A stretch of DNA of 64,000 nucleotides, taken from Actinomadura sp. NAK00032. GTDB taxonomy: Bacteria; Actinomycetota; Actinomycetes; Streptosporangiales; Streptosporangiaceae. Where the stretch lies: contig NZ_CP054932.1 of the NCBI RefSeq assembly GCF_013364275.1, forward strand, positions 6,386,001-6,450,000, in the 5' to 3' direction. Positions within the stretch are counted from its first letter, which is position 1, and each line of letters opens with the position of its first letter. A program made the translations under genes and the position numbers. The notes beneath the pieces are model-generated. The model was not told the DNA's origin. It ran no database searches and saw only the letters and a program-made list of their open reading frames with translations. Of this stretch, positions 8,544 to 33,372 are shown piece by piece.

Positions 8544-10979
8544 GCGCTGCGCTCCGTCCGGTCCGCCGCAGTTGCGGCGATCGTGTCGGCGAGCATGGCG
8601 ATCAGCTCTGCCAGCGGGATCTCGATGTGCAGGTCCTCGGGCGGCAGGCCCAGGTCGTAGTGCTCCTCGACCTTGGTGATGAACAGGGTGGTGATGAACG
8701 AGTCGGCGCCGGCCTCCTGCAGCGAGGCCTCGGGATCCAGGTCCTCCGGTGACTGGAGGACGTCCTTGAGCCGCGCCATCAGGAAGGCGCGCACCCCGTC
8801 CCCGTCACCGGGCGGAGGGGCCTTCACGGTCCCCTCCGCACCGCCGTGCGCGGCCGTCCCGTTCCCGCGTGCGCCCGCTCCCGCGCCCATGGGGGGCTCG
8901 CCGATCCAGAACCGGGTGCGGCGGAACGGGTAGGTCGGCAGGTCGGGGAGAGTGCGCGCGCCGGGGGCGCGGACCGGCTCCAGCCTCAGGTCCGCGCCGT
9001 CGGTGTAGAGCGTCGCCAGCGCCTCCAGAAGGAGCCTCTCCGCGTCGGCGGGGTCGTCGCCGATCAGCGGGCACGACCGCAGAGCACCGTCCGTGGCCCA
9101 CTCCAGCGACGCGCCGGGCCTGACGCCGGACGCTCCGCCCGCCGGGCGGGGCCGCAGCGGAAGGCCGAACCTGCCGATCGCCCGCGCGAGCCGTTCGCCC
9201 GCCGGGTCCTGCTCGCTTCCCGCGGGGAACATCGCCGGGAAGGCGCCGGCCAGCGCGGCGGTCCCCGCGGCGATGGCGGCCGAGTCCAGCTCGCCGCGCA
9301 GGGTCAGCGACCGGACCGGGGCGGCGGGCTCGCGCGCCGCGGGCCCGCCGGCCGCCGCCGCCAGCCGCTCGGCGAGCTCGGTCGCCGTCGTCCCGGTGAC
9401 GGCCACGCGGTACGGGAACCCCGCCCGCCCGGCCCGCAGGGTGTGGCAGAGGGAGCCGAGTGCCGCCGGGTCGGCCGACTTCAGCTGCGACACGACGTCG
9501 TCCGCCAGCTCGGCCAGGGCCTGCGGTGACTTCGCCGAGAGGGTCAGCAGCTCGGGCCGGGAGGACGCCCCCGCCGGCTCGTCCGCGCCCCGGCCGGCGG
9601 GCGTGTACGCCTCCAGGACCGCGTGCACGTTGGTGCCGCTCATGCCGAAGGAGTTGACTCCGGCCACCCTCCGGCGCAGCCCGCTCGGCCAGGGGTGGTT
9701 CCGCGCGGGGACGGTGAACCCGATCCGGTCCCAGGGGATGCGCGGGTTGAGTTCGCCGTCGTCCTCGTCGCGGGCCGCGGGCATCACGCCGTGCTGGAGC
9801 ACCAGCACCGTCTTGATCAGGGCCGCGATCCCCGACGCCGCCTCCAGATGGCCCAGCCTCGACTTGACGCTGCCCAGCGCCAGCGGGACCCCGCGCTCGC
9901 GGACGGCGGCTCCGAGCGCGCCGTCGAGCGCTCCCACCTCGATCGGGTCGCCGAGCGGGGTCCCGGTCCCGTGGGCCTCGATCCAGCCGATGTCGGCCGC
10001 CTCCACTCCCGCGTCCTTCAGCGCCGCGCCGATCACCTCCTCCTGCGCGGGGCCGTTGGGGGCGGTCAGGCTCGATGCCGCGCCGTCGTGGTTGACCGCG
10101 GTCCCGCGCACGACGGCCAGGACCGGGCGGCCCTCCCGTTCGGCCTCGTCCAGCCGCATCAGCACCAGCGCGCCGACGCCCTCGCCGCGGCCGTAGCCGT
10201 CCGCGGCGGCCAGGAACGACTTCGACCGCCCCTCCGGGGACAGCGCGCGGGTCTGGCACAGCGACACCATCAGGTTCGCGGAGAGGATCAGGTTGGAGCC
10301 GCACACCAGCGCGTAGCGGCACTCCCGGCCGCGGAGCGCCCGCACGGCGAGGTGCAGCGCGGTCATGGAGGACGAGCAGGCGGTATCCGCGCTCACCACG
10401 GGGCCGGAGAAGCCCATCACGTGGCTGATGCGGCCCGCGGCGAAGCACAACCCTCCCCCGGTCGTGTAGTAGGGGTCGATCCGCGTCGTGTCCGACCGGT
10501 CTTCCAGGCGCTCCAGGTACTCGGAGGCCATCATGCCCAGGTAGACCCCGACGTCCAGCCGGTCCGAGCGCCGCACCGGGATCCCGGCGCGCTCCATGGC
10601 CTCCCACGCGACCTCCAGCAGCATGCGCTGCTGGGGGTCGAGGAGCTTGGCCTCGCGGTGCGAGATCCCGAAGAAGTCCGCGTCGAACGCCGCGATGTCG
10701 TCGACGAACCCGGCCCGGTCGACGTAGGACCGCCCCGGTCTGCCGACCACGGGGTCGTGCACCTCGCGCAGCCCCGGCCTGTCCTCGGGGATCGCCGTCA
10801 AGGCGGTGCCCTCGCCGCGCAGGAAGTCCCAGTACTGCCCCGGGGTCCGGAGGCCGCCCGGCAGCCTGAGCCCCATGCCGACCACGGCGAGCGGGGCCCT
10901 GCGCTCGTCCTCCAGTGCCCGGATGCGCGCGCGCAGCCGCCGCGACAGCGCGAGCTGCTCCTCCATCAGTGTGCGGATC

Positions 10980-10993
<14 letters not shown>
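8540..10993 (-). CDS. Type I PKS, KS-AT(remnant)-ACP
   Basis: An 817-residue single-module PKS. An N-terminal helical stretch (residues ~2-32) resembles a docking element. The KS (~33-455) has DTACSSS (Cys206), EAHGTGT and the second catalytic His in GHLEAA, but the usual KSN(I/V)GH reads KSRLGH. Between KS and the post-AT linker LPTYPFRRTRFW (~680) lie only ~230 residues without any GHSxG AT nucleophile; the tail resembles the C-terminal edge of an AT, so it is a degenerate AT. The ACP carries GADSF (Ser765). The module can condense only if loaded by an AT acting in trans. No reductive domains, so the beta-keto group remains. It overlaps its upstream PKS by 14 bases and is the last PKS, so it likely hands the chain to the cysteine NRPS. 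Confidence 0.9.
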
Positions 10994-20072
<9,079 letters not shown>

Positions 20073-20090
20073 GGCCTCCGTTCCTTGCGG

Positions 20091-26351
<6,261 letters not shown>

Positions 26352-26395
26352 GCGCTGCCTTCTCGTGCTGTTGCGGGGGGTGTGGGCGGTCGGCG

Positions 26396-28057
26396 CTACT
26401 CGCGGAAGCGCATGCGGACGAGGCCCTTGCTGGCGCGGATCATGCGCGGTCCCATCTCGGGAGGGGCCTGCCTGCGGCACCAGACGGCGTTCTTCGCCAT
26501 CTTCAGCGGGGTCATGTTGAAGCAGCGGGTGTCGCGCTCGCCGAGCCGGAACGCGGGGGCGATGTAGTCGGCGTCCTTGATGTGGCGGAGGATCCGCGCG
26601 GCGGCGGCGTCCGCGGTCACCGTGCCCTCCCGCACCGACTCGCACAGTTCGCGGGTGGCGATCCCCAGCTCGTTGAACCCGGCGCTGACCGGCAGCGGCG
26701 AGCCCGGGTGCTTGCTGTTCTCCAGTTCCAGGAAGACCGACTCGTCACCGGTCTTGGCGAACCGGTAGTAGGCGTCCTCGAGCATGACGTTGCCGAGCAT
26801 CGTGCCGAGCATCCAGGTGCGGCACGCCGCGTTCCACAGCTCGTAGTCGCCGAAGCCGACGAACGAGCTGAAGACGAGGTCGTCGTGGAAGTCGAAGAGC
26901 CCCTGCTGCAGCGCCTCCAGGTACCCGAACCGCTCCAGCGACCAGTTCCCGTCCCGGGAGGCCGCGATCAGGCGCCAGCCGAGGGCGTTGACGAGTTCGA
27001 GGGTGTTGGTGAGGCCGCGGGAGTACAGGGCGTCGATGAACCCCGCCGCGTGGGAGGTGAGGCAGTACCGCTCCCCCACCACCTGCTTGGCCGAGTACTG
27101 CAGCCGGCCCGTGGAGACCCAGGGCCGGACGGCCTTGGCCTCCTTGAACTGGTGCGCGATCTGCGGGAACCGTTCCAGGAAGGCGTTGAACTCCTGTTCC
27201 GGGGGGACGCCGTCGTCCTTGGGATGGACCCTCGGGTCGAAGGTCAACCCGACGCTGCAGAGCTTGTTGATGGCCCCCGGGTGGTTGTCGAACGGGATCA
27301 CCCAGAGCCAGCCGCCGTCGAAGACGTGGTGCAGTGTGCCGTTGTGCCACGGGTTCGGCTGGTCGTGGCGCTTGGCCGCGGGCGCGTCGTCGAACGGCGT
27401 CACCCCGATCATGTGGGTGAAGATCGTGCGGGTGTGGGTGCGCGCCCTGGTGGGGGTCTCCCGCAGCTCGAACTTCTCCGCCAGCGGCGAGCGGAAGCCG
27501 CTGCCGTCGACCACGTACGAGGCGCGGAACTCCTCGCCCCGCGCGCCCCGGAGCACCGCCCCGGAGTCCGGGTCGATCTCGATGTCCTCGATCCTGGTGT
27601 TCAGGCGGGGGGTCGCGCCGTACTTGACCGCCACCTGGAACAGGTAGGCGTCGATGTCCTGCCGGAACAGGTGGGTCTCGGTCCGCAGGGCCGCCGGGAC
27701 GACCAGCTGGTTGATCTCCTCCGGGTTCTGCGCCCGCCCTTCCCGGTGGTAGACGAACCCGAAGTTCTGCTTCCTGCCGCAGTTGGCCGAGACGCGCCGC
27801 GTGATGCCCTTGAAGCTCGACAGCGGCATGATCTCCGGCACCCGGTAGCGGTCGGCGATGAGCCGGGTCATGCCGGAGGTGTAGGGAATGGTCGACTCGC
27901 CCACGGCGAACCGCGGATGCACGCCCGCGTCGAGCAGCAGCACGCTGACGCCGTTGCGGGCCAGGACGGCGCCGAGCATGCCGCCCGCCATGCCGCTGCC
28001 CAGGATCGCCACGTCGAAATGTTCGGCACGCCGGTGCGCGCTGGTGTTCGGCTGCAC
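26396..28057 (-). CDS. Flavin-dependent halogenase (FADH2-dependent), larger paralogue
   Basis: A 553-residue FAD protein. The N-terminus has a dinucleotide fold GSGMAGGMLGA followed by the GEST motif typical of flavin halogenases, and WLWVIP (~247-252) matches the WxWxIP motif that separates halogenases from monooxygenases. These enzymes make HOCl from FADH2, O2 and chloride and pass it through a tunnel to the substrate. The C-terminal ~150 residues are an extension seen in the longer branch (CmlS-like, tentative). GTG at 28057, preceded by AAGGGTGAG, is preferred; GTG at 28066 is possible. It lies 44 bp before the first PKS, so it may act on an enzyme-bound intermediate. Chloride versus bromide, and the substrate, cannot be told. 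Confidence 0.87.
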   Translation of the reverse strand: MQPNTSAHRRAEHFDVAILGSGMAGGMLGAVLARNGVSVLLLDAGVHPRFAVGESTIPYTSGMTRLIADRYRVPEIMPLSSFKGITRRVSANCGRKQNFGFVYHREGRAQNPEEINQLVVPAALRTETHLFRQDIDAYLFQVAVKYGATPRLNTRIEDIEIDPDSGAVLRGARGEEFRASYVVDGSGFRSPLAEKFELRETPTRARTHTRTIFTHMIGVTPFDDAPAAKRHDQPNPWHNGTLHHVFDGGWLWVIPFDNHPGAINKLCSVGLTFDPRVHPKDDGVPPEQEFNAFLERFPQIAHQFKEAKAVRPWVSTGRLQYSAKQVVGERYCLTSHAAGFIDALYSRGLTNTLELVNALGWRLIAASRDGNWSLERFGYLEALQQGLFDFHDDLVFSSFVGFGDYELWNAACRTWMLGTMLGNVMLEDAYYRFAKTGDESVFLELENSKHPGSPLPVSAGFNELGIATRELCESVREGTVTADAAAARILRHIKDADYIAPAFRLGERDTRCFNMTPLKMAKNAVWCRRQAPPEMGPRMIRASKGLVRMRFRE

Positions 28058-28125
28058 TTGTCTCACCCTTCGCTTCTTGGGCCGGAGGCGACCCGTCCGT
28101 TCTCTGTGGCGGCGGCGTGCCCGCT

Positions 28126-29394
28126 TCAGGGCGGCACCGCGGTCCGTCCCGTCGGCTCGCGGGCGCCCGCGCCCGCCGCGGGCTCGTCCGCCCGCCCGCG
28201 GAGGGTCAGCGCCAGGAGGGGCCCGGTCATCAGCGTCGTCAGCAGCGTCATGACGACCATCAGCGAGTAGAGCGCGTCGTCCAGCAGGCCGAGCTCCAGG
28301 CCGACGCCGAGGACGACCGGCCCGGTGAGCCCCCGCGTGTTCATCAGCGCGGCGATCGCGGCCGAGGGCCGCGCCGGCATCCCCTGGGTGCGCAGCCCCA
28401 GGTAGGTCCCACCGACCTTGCCCGCCACGGCCACGGCCATGATCAGGCACAGCAGCCAGAGGTCGGAGACGTCCAGCGAGGCCAGGTCGATGCGCAGGCC
28501 GGCCACCACGAAGTACACCGGCAGCAGCACCGCGGTGAGCTGGCCGAGGCGGTCCTCGACGTCGGCCCGCAGGGCTGGACCACCGCCCCGCGGCATGATC
28601 AGCCCGAACAGGAACGCACCCATGATCAGGTGCATCCCCATGGCCTGGGTCGCGACGGCCGACAGCAGCGTGCCGCTGAGGAGCACCGCGAAGGTCCACG
28701 GGGTCAGTGGTCCGCCCGCCCTGCCGCCCTCCAGGAACCTGCGCAGCAGCGGCCTGACGACGAGGAAGAGCAGGGCCGCGTAGCAGACGAACAGACCCGC
28801 CCGCCACAGCGCCGCCGCGCCGCCCACCATGGCCTGGACGGCCGCGAGCGCCACCCACGCCGCGACGTCGACGATCGCGGCCACCGCCAGCGCCAGGCCT
28901 CCCAGCGGCGTGGCGAACAGCCCGCGGTCCTCCAGGATCCTGGCGAGCACCGGGAAGGCCGTCACCGAGACGGCCAGCCCGGCGAACACCACGAACGCGG
29001 CCGAGGGGCTCCCCTCCACGGGGTGCACCCGCAGCAGGTGGAACCCCAGGCCGACCCCGAGGGCGAAGGGGACGAGGGTCGCCCCGACGATCGCGCCGGC
29101 GGCCGTCCGCCCCCGGCCCCGCAGCGAGCCCGTGTCCACCTCGAGGCCGACGGCGAACATGAACAGCGCGAGGCCGAGGTCCGCGATCCCGGCGAGCACC
29201 GACTGGACCTCCGCCGGGAACAGCGCCCGGGAGAGCCCGTCGCTCAGCAGCGTGGGGCCGAGCAGGATGCCCGCGATGATCTCGCCGACCACCGCGGGCT
29301 GCCCCACGCGCGTCGCCAGCGCCCCGAGCCCGCGGGCGAGCACGAGGATCAACGCGAGATCCGCGAACAACAGCTGCACCTGATGGCTGGTCAC
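28126..29394 (-). CDS. CPA2-family cation/proton antiporter (KefB/NapA type)
   Basis: A 422-residue integral membrane protein with about 12 hydrophobic segments and the family motifs GQPAVVGEIIAGILLGPTLL, VGLEVD and ALMNTRGL. CPA2 proteins exchange Na+ or K+ for protons. Members are common in actinomycete polyketide clusters, where they are usually proposed to be self-resistance or export helpers, often for ionophore-like products. That role is inference here. The GTG start at 29394 and position between the two halogenases, 68 bp from each, put it in the main minus-strand operon. The polar C-terminal tail (~400-422) is probably cytoplasmic. Confidence 0.88.
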   Translation of the reverse strand: MTSHQVQLLFADLALILVLARGLGALATRVGQPAVVGEIIAGILLGPTLLSDGLSRALFPAEVQSVLAGIADLGLALFMFAVGLEVDTGSLRGRGRTAAGAIVGATLVPFALGVGLGFHLLRVHPVEGSPSAAFVVFAGLAVSVTAFPVLARILEDRGLFATPLGGLALAVAAIVDVAAWVALAAVQAMVGGAAALWRAGLFVCYAALLFLVVRPLLRRFLEGGRAGGPLTPWTFAVLLSGTLLSAVATQAMGMHLIMGAFLFGLIMPRGGGPALRADVEDRLGQLTAVLLPVYFVVAGLRIDLASLDVSDLWLLCLIMAVAVAGKVGGTYLGLRTQGMPARPSAAIAALMNTRGLTGPVVLGVGLELGLLDDALYSLMVVMTLLTTLMTGPLLALTLRGRADEPAAGAGAREPTGRTAVPP

Positions 29395-29461
29395 TGGCGG
29401 ACGGCCCCACTCACTTCTGCTCGAACGGGCGGCTGCGCACGGGCACCGGCTGGGCGGACGA

Positions 29462-30736
29462 TCAGGACGCGGCCTCCACCGCGCCTTCGGCGAGCAGGTC
29501 GTCCAGCTGGATCTGGAACATCTCGTGCTTGCCGCTCAGCCCGGAGACCAGCTGCACGAAGTCCTTGGACGGCTCGTTCTTCTTCTCCGGGTCGACGAGC
29601 TCCTGGGCGAGGCTGTAGTAGAACTCCTCGTACTTCGTGCGGTCGTAGAACCGCTCGACGAAGGTCCTGATCTCGTCGAAGAAGGAGCGGTAGGCGCCGG
29701 CGTACCGGTCCAGCGCGGCGCCCTCGATCTCGGGGTGGTCCAGGACCGGGCCGAGGATCTTCGCCAGCGTGCTGGCGGCCAGCGTCGCCAGCGCGACGCC
29801 GGTCGAGAAGAGCGGGTCGACGAACGCCGCCGAGTCGCCCACGAGCACCCAGCCGTCGCCGTGGAAGGTGTGGGAGGTGTACGACCAGTCGCGGGCGCTC
29901 CGGAAGCCGCCGGACTGGCGGGCGTCGCGCAGCAGGTGCTTGAGCTTGGTCGTGCGCTCCCGCTGCTCGGCGAACAGCTCCTGCAGCGACTGGTCGGTCT
30001 TGCCGGCGTGCTCGGCGCGCGTCACGTAGCCGACGCTCTGCCGGTCCTTGTCGATGGGGATGGCCCAGAACCAGCCCTCGTCCAGGCCCTCGATGAGGAT
30101 GTTCGTCCACTCGTCGCCAGGCAGCCGGTCGCAGCCGTCGAAGTAGGTCCAGACGGCAACGTTGCGGAGCTCGTCGTGCCAGGTGATCTCGGAGAAGCGC
30201 CGGCTGAGGACGCGGGCCTGCCCGGAGGCGTCCACCACCATGGAGGCGCGCGCCTCGTGGACCTGCTTCTCGCCCTGGACCGTGTAGCGCACGCCGGTGA
30301 CGCGGCCGGAGTCGTCCAGGATGGGCTCCTTGACCGTCGCCTCCTCCAGGACGTAGGCGCCCAGCTCGCGGGCCCGGTCGAGGATCAGCGTGTCGAAGTC
30401 CGCGCGGCGGGTGTGGTAGGAGTACGCGTACGGGCCGCCCTTGATGAACGAGAAGTTCCACGGGACCTGGTCGTTGCCCCACACGAGCGTCCCGCCGTAC
30501 TTGCGCTCGAAGCCGCGGGCGTCCATGCGCTCGGTGAGCCCGAGCTCCTCCATGGGCCCCATGACCGCGGGGATGAGGGACTCTCCGATGTGGTAGCGCG
30601 GGAAGCGCTCCCGGTCGAGGATGAGGACCCGGCGCCCGTTCTTGGCGAGCAGGCCGGCGGTGGTGGCGCCGGCGGGGCCGCCGCCGATCACCACGACGTC
30701 GAATTGGTCAGGAATCCCGAAGAGATTGGACGACAT
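29462..30736 (-). CDS. Flavin-dependent halogenase, shorter paralogue
   Basis: A 424-residue FAD-dependent halogenase: GGGPAG (18-23), GESLIP, WFWAIP (WxWxIP, ~219-224) and the second FAD motif VGDSAAFVDPLFSTGV. Length and motifs resemble the PltA/CndH group that chlorinates aromatic or pyrrole rings held on carrier proteins, but no such aromatic precursor genes are in the window. ATG at 30736 has GGAAGG upstream. It is the first gene of the main operon after SARP1. It is clearly distinct from the halogenase at 26396-28057, so two chlorination events or two different substrates are likely. The flavin reductase at 7157-7711 should supply FADH2. Confidence 0.9.
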   Translation of the reverse strand: MSSNLFGIPDQFDVVVIGGGPAGATTAGLLAKNGRRVLILDRERFPRYHIGESLIPAVMGPMEELGLTERMDARGFERKYGGTLVWGNDQVPWNFSFIKGGPYAYSYHTRRADFDTLILDRARELGAYVLEEATVKEPILDDSGRVTGVRYTVQGEKQVHEARASMVVDASGQARVLSRRFSEITWHDELRNVAVWTYFDGCDRLPGDEWTNILIEGLDEGWFWAIPIDKDRQSVGYVTRAEHAGKTDQSLQELFAEQRERTTKLKHLLRDARQSGGFRSARDWSYTSHTFHGDGWVLVGDSAAFVDPLFSTGVALATLAASTLAKILGPVLDHPEIEGAALDRYAGAYRSFFDEIRTFVERFYDRTKYEEFYYSLAQELVDPEKKNEPSKDFVQLVSGLSGKHEMFQIQLDDLLAEGAVEAAS

Positions 30737-31057
30737 GCCGACCTTCCACTAATCCGGATACGGCTTGATCGAACCATCCGCGAGCCCCGGTTCCGAGGAC
30801 CGGACCGATCGATACCATGCCATTCTGCCCCGTCGGCACTAGAGAAAGTCTGCACGCCCGCTGGACACCCTCTAAGCACAAATGACCCGCAATATGGGAG
30901 ATGACATAAAGGCGGCGGGGCACAACAGTGAAAGCGTCACCCATCCGGGCGCGCCGCGCCCGCCGGCCGCCGCGATCCGGCGCCGAAGGCGGGCTGAGCA
31001 GGGGTTAGGAGCGGTCGGCGGACCGCCGGCCACGGCACGGAAAAGCCTGGCGGACGG
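30737..31057 (-). promoter_or_regulatory. Leader region of the halogenase-PKS operon
   Basis: 321 bp between the SARP1 stop and the halogenase start with no supportable gene. It is less GC-rich than its surroundings (about 30800-30925), as expected for a promoter of the large minus-strand operon. I could not settle on -35/-10 boxes, and the 21-bp element found near the SARP genes is not recognisable here. Confidence 0.4.
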
Positions 31058-33049
31058 CTAGATCCGGGCCGCCGGGTGGTCAATGTCGAGAATGCTCTCG
31101 GCGCCGCCGAAGAAGCCATTCCTGGCCCGTTGGTAGCGGAGCACCCTGCGCAGCGCCTCATTTCGGCGGCGTTCCGGTTCCTGCCGCGAGCACTCGGCGG
31201 CGTACGTGCCGATCAGCGTATGGAAACGGTAGTTGTCGCGGCCTTCGGCGTCCAGTAGATGGTTGTCGGCGAGGTTCTCCAGCACCCGCCGGGCGGAGCC
31301 CCACGGCAGCCCGGCCAGCGCCGCGGCCTCGGACACGCAGAACACGGGCGCGCCGTACGCGCCCAGCAGCCGGAACATGCGGGCGGGCTCGGCGTCCAGC
31401 GCCCGGTACGAGGCCCCGAAGACCGACCGCAGCGTCGCCTCGGGGTCGTTCTCCACCGCGAGCCGGTCGAGCCTGCTGTTCTTCGGGGTGTAGCGCTCGA
31501 CCAGTTCGGCGAACCGCATCCGGGGGTGGGCGGTGAGCTGCTCGGCGGCGAGCCGCAGGGCGAGCGGGAGGTGCCCGCACATCTCGGCGATGCGGACCGT
31601 GTCCTCGCGCTGCCCGTCCACCCGCTCCGCGCCGATCAGGTAGGTGAGCAGGCTGATCGACTCGTCCAGCTCCAGCGGGGCCACCTCGACGCGGTGCGCC
31701 CCGTCCCGCGCCACGAAGCCGCTCTGCCGCCGCCTGCTGGTGATCAGGACGCAGGCGGGCCCGCCGGGGACCAGGGGCCGCAGCTGCTCGGGTTCGAGCG
31801 CGTCGTCGAGGACGATCAGCACCCGCCGGTCGTGCAGGAGGCTCCGGTACAGCGCCGTGCGCCCCTCCAGCTCGGCGGGCACGTGCCTGCGGCTCACCCC
31901 GAGGCTGAGCAGCAGCGAGCCGAGCGCCTCCGCGGCGTCCAGCGGGCGGCGCCCCGGGCTGAAGCCGCCGAGGTCGATGAACAGCTGGCCGTCCGGGAAC
32001 CGGTCGATGAACTCGTGCCCGACCGTGAGGGCCAGCGCGGTCTTGCCGCTCCCGGCGACCCCGTCGATCACCACCAGCGGCGGCTTGTTCCCGGGCTGGG
32101 CCATCCCCTCGTCGATGATCGCCCGCAGCGCGCCGAGCTCCGCCGTCCGGCCGGTGAACCCGCGGGCCTTCGGGGGGAGCTGCGCCGGGCGCAGCGCCAC
32201 GAACTCGCCGAGGCCGCCGTCCCGCGGCCCCGGCCGTCCGAGCGCCGGCGCCCCGCCCGCCACCGGCGCGAGCAGCTCCGGGCTGCCCGCGAGGATCTGC
32301 TCGTGCAGCGTGCGCAGGTCGGGCCCCGGCTCGATGCCGAGCTCCTGGATGAGCAGTTCCCGCGTCTCGCGGTACACCTCCAGCGCCCGCGCCTGCCTGC
32401 CGCACCGGTACAGCGCCAGCATGAGCAGCCAGCGCAGCCGCTCCCGGAGCGGGTGCTTGGCGACGGACGCGGTCAGCACCGCCGCGAGCTCGGGGTGCCG
32501 GCCCACCTCCAGCATCAGCCCGGCCCATTCCTCGGTCGCCGTCATCCGCAGCTCGAACAGGTGGGCGCGCTCGGTCTCGGCGAACGGGCCGGGGACGCTC
32601 GTGTACGCCTCCCCCCGCCACAGGCCGAGCGCCGCGTCGAACTCGCGGAGCGCCGCCGCGGGCAGCCCGCCCGCCAGCGACCGGCGGGCGTCCGCCAGCA
32701 GCTCCATGAACCGCTCGACGTCGATGTTCTCCGGCGGGACGCACAGGCTGTAGCCGCCGCCCGTGGAGACCAGCACCTCGCCCGTGTCCCGCCGGCCGCG
32801 CCTGGGCTCCAGCACCTTGCGCAGGCCGGCGATGTAGGTGTGGACGCTGTTGCTGGCGGTCGCCGGGACCGTGTCGCCCCAGACGGCGTCGATGATCTCC
32901 TCGATCTCCACGACCTCGTTCACCCGGCCGGCCAGCAGGCCCAGCACGGCCCGCTGCTTGGGCGGCCCGGGCGTCACCTCGGTCTCGTCCCGCCAGACCC
33001 GCATCCGGCCGAGCAGCTCCAGCCGCACCGATCGCTCCGCCTCTGGCAT
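31058..33049 (-). CDS. SARP transcriptional activator with NB-ARC ATPase (AfsR-like, no TPR)
   Basis: A 663-residue Streptomyces antibiotic regulatory protein. Order: winged-helix DNA-binding domain (~8-100; LLGRMRVW, SNSVHTYIAGLRKVLEP), bacterial transcriptional activation domain (~105-255; LWRGEAYTSVPGPFAETERAHL), then an NB-ARC region with Walker A GVAGSGKT (~330-337), VLIVLDDA and GHLPLAL. It ends soon after the NB-ARC (~663), shorter than full AfsR proteins, which carry TPR repeats. Such proteins activate cluster promoters by recruiting RNA polymerase at direct repeats. Start ATG at 33049. It lies upstream of and in the same direction as the halogenase/PKS operon, and divergent from the carboxylase genes; a conserved 21-bp element lies in the divergent region. 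Likely the cluster activator. Confidence 0.92.
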   Translation of the reverse strand: MPEAERSVRLELLGRMRVWRDETEVTPGPPKQRAVLGLLAGRVNEVVEIEEIIDAVWGDTVPATASNSVHTYIAGLRKVLEPRRGRRDTGEVLVSTGGGYSLCVPPENIDVERFMELLADARRSLAGGLPAAALREFDAALGLWRGEAYTSVPGPFAETERAHLFELRMTATEEWAGLMLEVGRHPELAAVLTASVAKHPLRERLRWLLMLALYRCGRQARALEVYRETRELLIQELGIEPGPDLRTLHEQILAGSPELLAPVAGGAPALGRPGPRDGGLGEFVALRPAQLPPKARGFTGRTAELGALRAIIDEGMAQPGNKPPLVVIDGVAGSGKTALALTVGHEFIDRFPDGQLFIDLGGFSPGRRPLDAAEALGSLLLSLGVSRRHVPAELEGRTALYRSLLHDRRVLIVLDDALEPEQLRPLVPGGPACVLITSRRRQSGFVARDGAHRVEVAPLELDESISLLTYLIGAERVDGQREDTVRIAEMCGHLPLALRLAAEQLTAHPRMRFAELVERYTPKNSRLDRLAVENDPEATLRSVFGASYRALDAEPARMFRLLGAYGAPVFCVSEAAALAGLPWGSARRVLENLADNHLLDAEGRDNYRFHTLIGTYAAECSRQEPERRRNEALRRVLRYQRARNGFFGGAESILDIDHPAARI

Positions 33050-33163
33050 GGTCGATCACCTCCGAAGTCGGGTCTGAGCACGGGATGAGCACGCCGGCGC
33101 CGCTGAGAACGCGCACCTGGACCCACCGCTGCGGACCCAGCCAGCCTCCGCGTCGGCACGCCC

Positions 33164-33185
33164 GCTGTCACCGCCCAGATTGCGC
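33164..33185 (-). promoter_or_regulatory. Conserved SARP-linked element, copy 1 (upstream of SARP1)
   Basis: Plus-strand sequence from 33165 is CTGTCACCGCCCAGATTGC, followed by GC. The same element recurs at 45186-45207 (21 of 22 bases) and, inverted, at 33250-33270 (18 of 21). It sits 115 bp upstream of the SARP1 start. The repetition upstream of SARP1, the carboxylase operon and SARP2, in the same orientation relative to each gene, argues for a shared regulator site or promoter element. Which protein binds is unknown. The rest of the 323-bp divergent region (33050-33372) holds nothing else I can name. Confidence 0.6.
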
Positions 33186-33249
33186 TCGGTCAAGACCCGG
33201 TGCCAGGACGGCACGTCAGAGGGCATGGGCGGGTCCGGGCCGGGGCGCG

Positions 33250-33270
33250 GAGCAATCTAAGCGGTGACAG
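33250..33270 (+). promoter_or_regulatory. Conserved SARP-linked element, copy 2 (upstream of carboxylase operon)
   Basis: Reverse complement reads CTGTCACCGCTTAGATTGC, then TC: an inverted copy of the element at 33164-33185, with 18 of 21 positions identical. It lies 103 bp upstream of the AccD-AccA start, with the same orientation relative to its gene as the copies upstream of SARP1 and SARP2. Confidence 0.6.
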
Positions 33271-33372
33271 GGGTTCCGGAGGATCCGAGCATGGGCTTGG
33301 CGGCGACGCCGGAGAGACGGGACGCCGCCGAGCCGTGTCGGCTCGCAGGCCCGACGAGGAAGAGGTTCGGCC

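Noticed and set aside
28058..29410. Upstream extension of the larger halogenase frame
   Set aside because: It overlaps the antiporter gene fully and is Arg/Gly-rich shadow; GTG 28057 starts the FAD fold.
30960..31057. Short GC hairpins after SARP1 as a terminator
   Set aside because: Stems are only 5 to 6 bp with awkward loops; not distinguishable from background in such GC-rich DNA.
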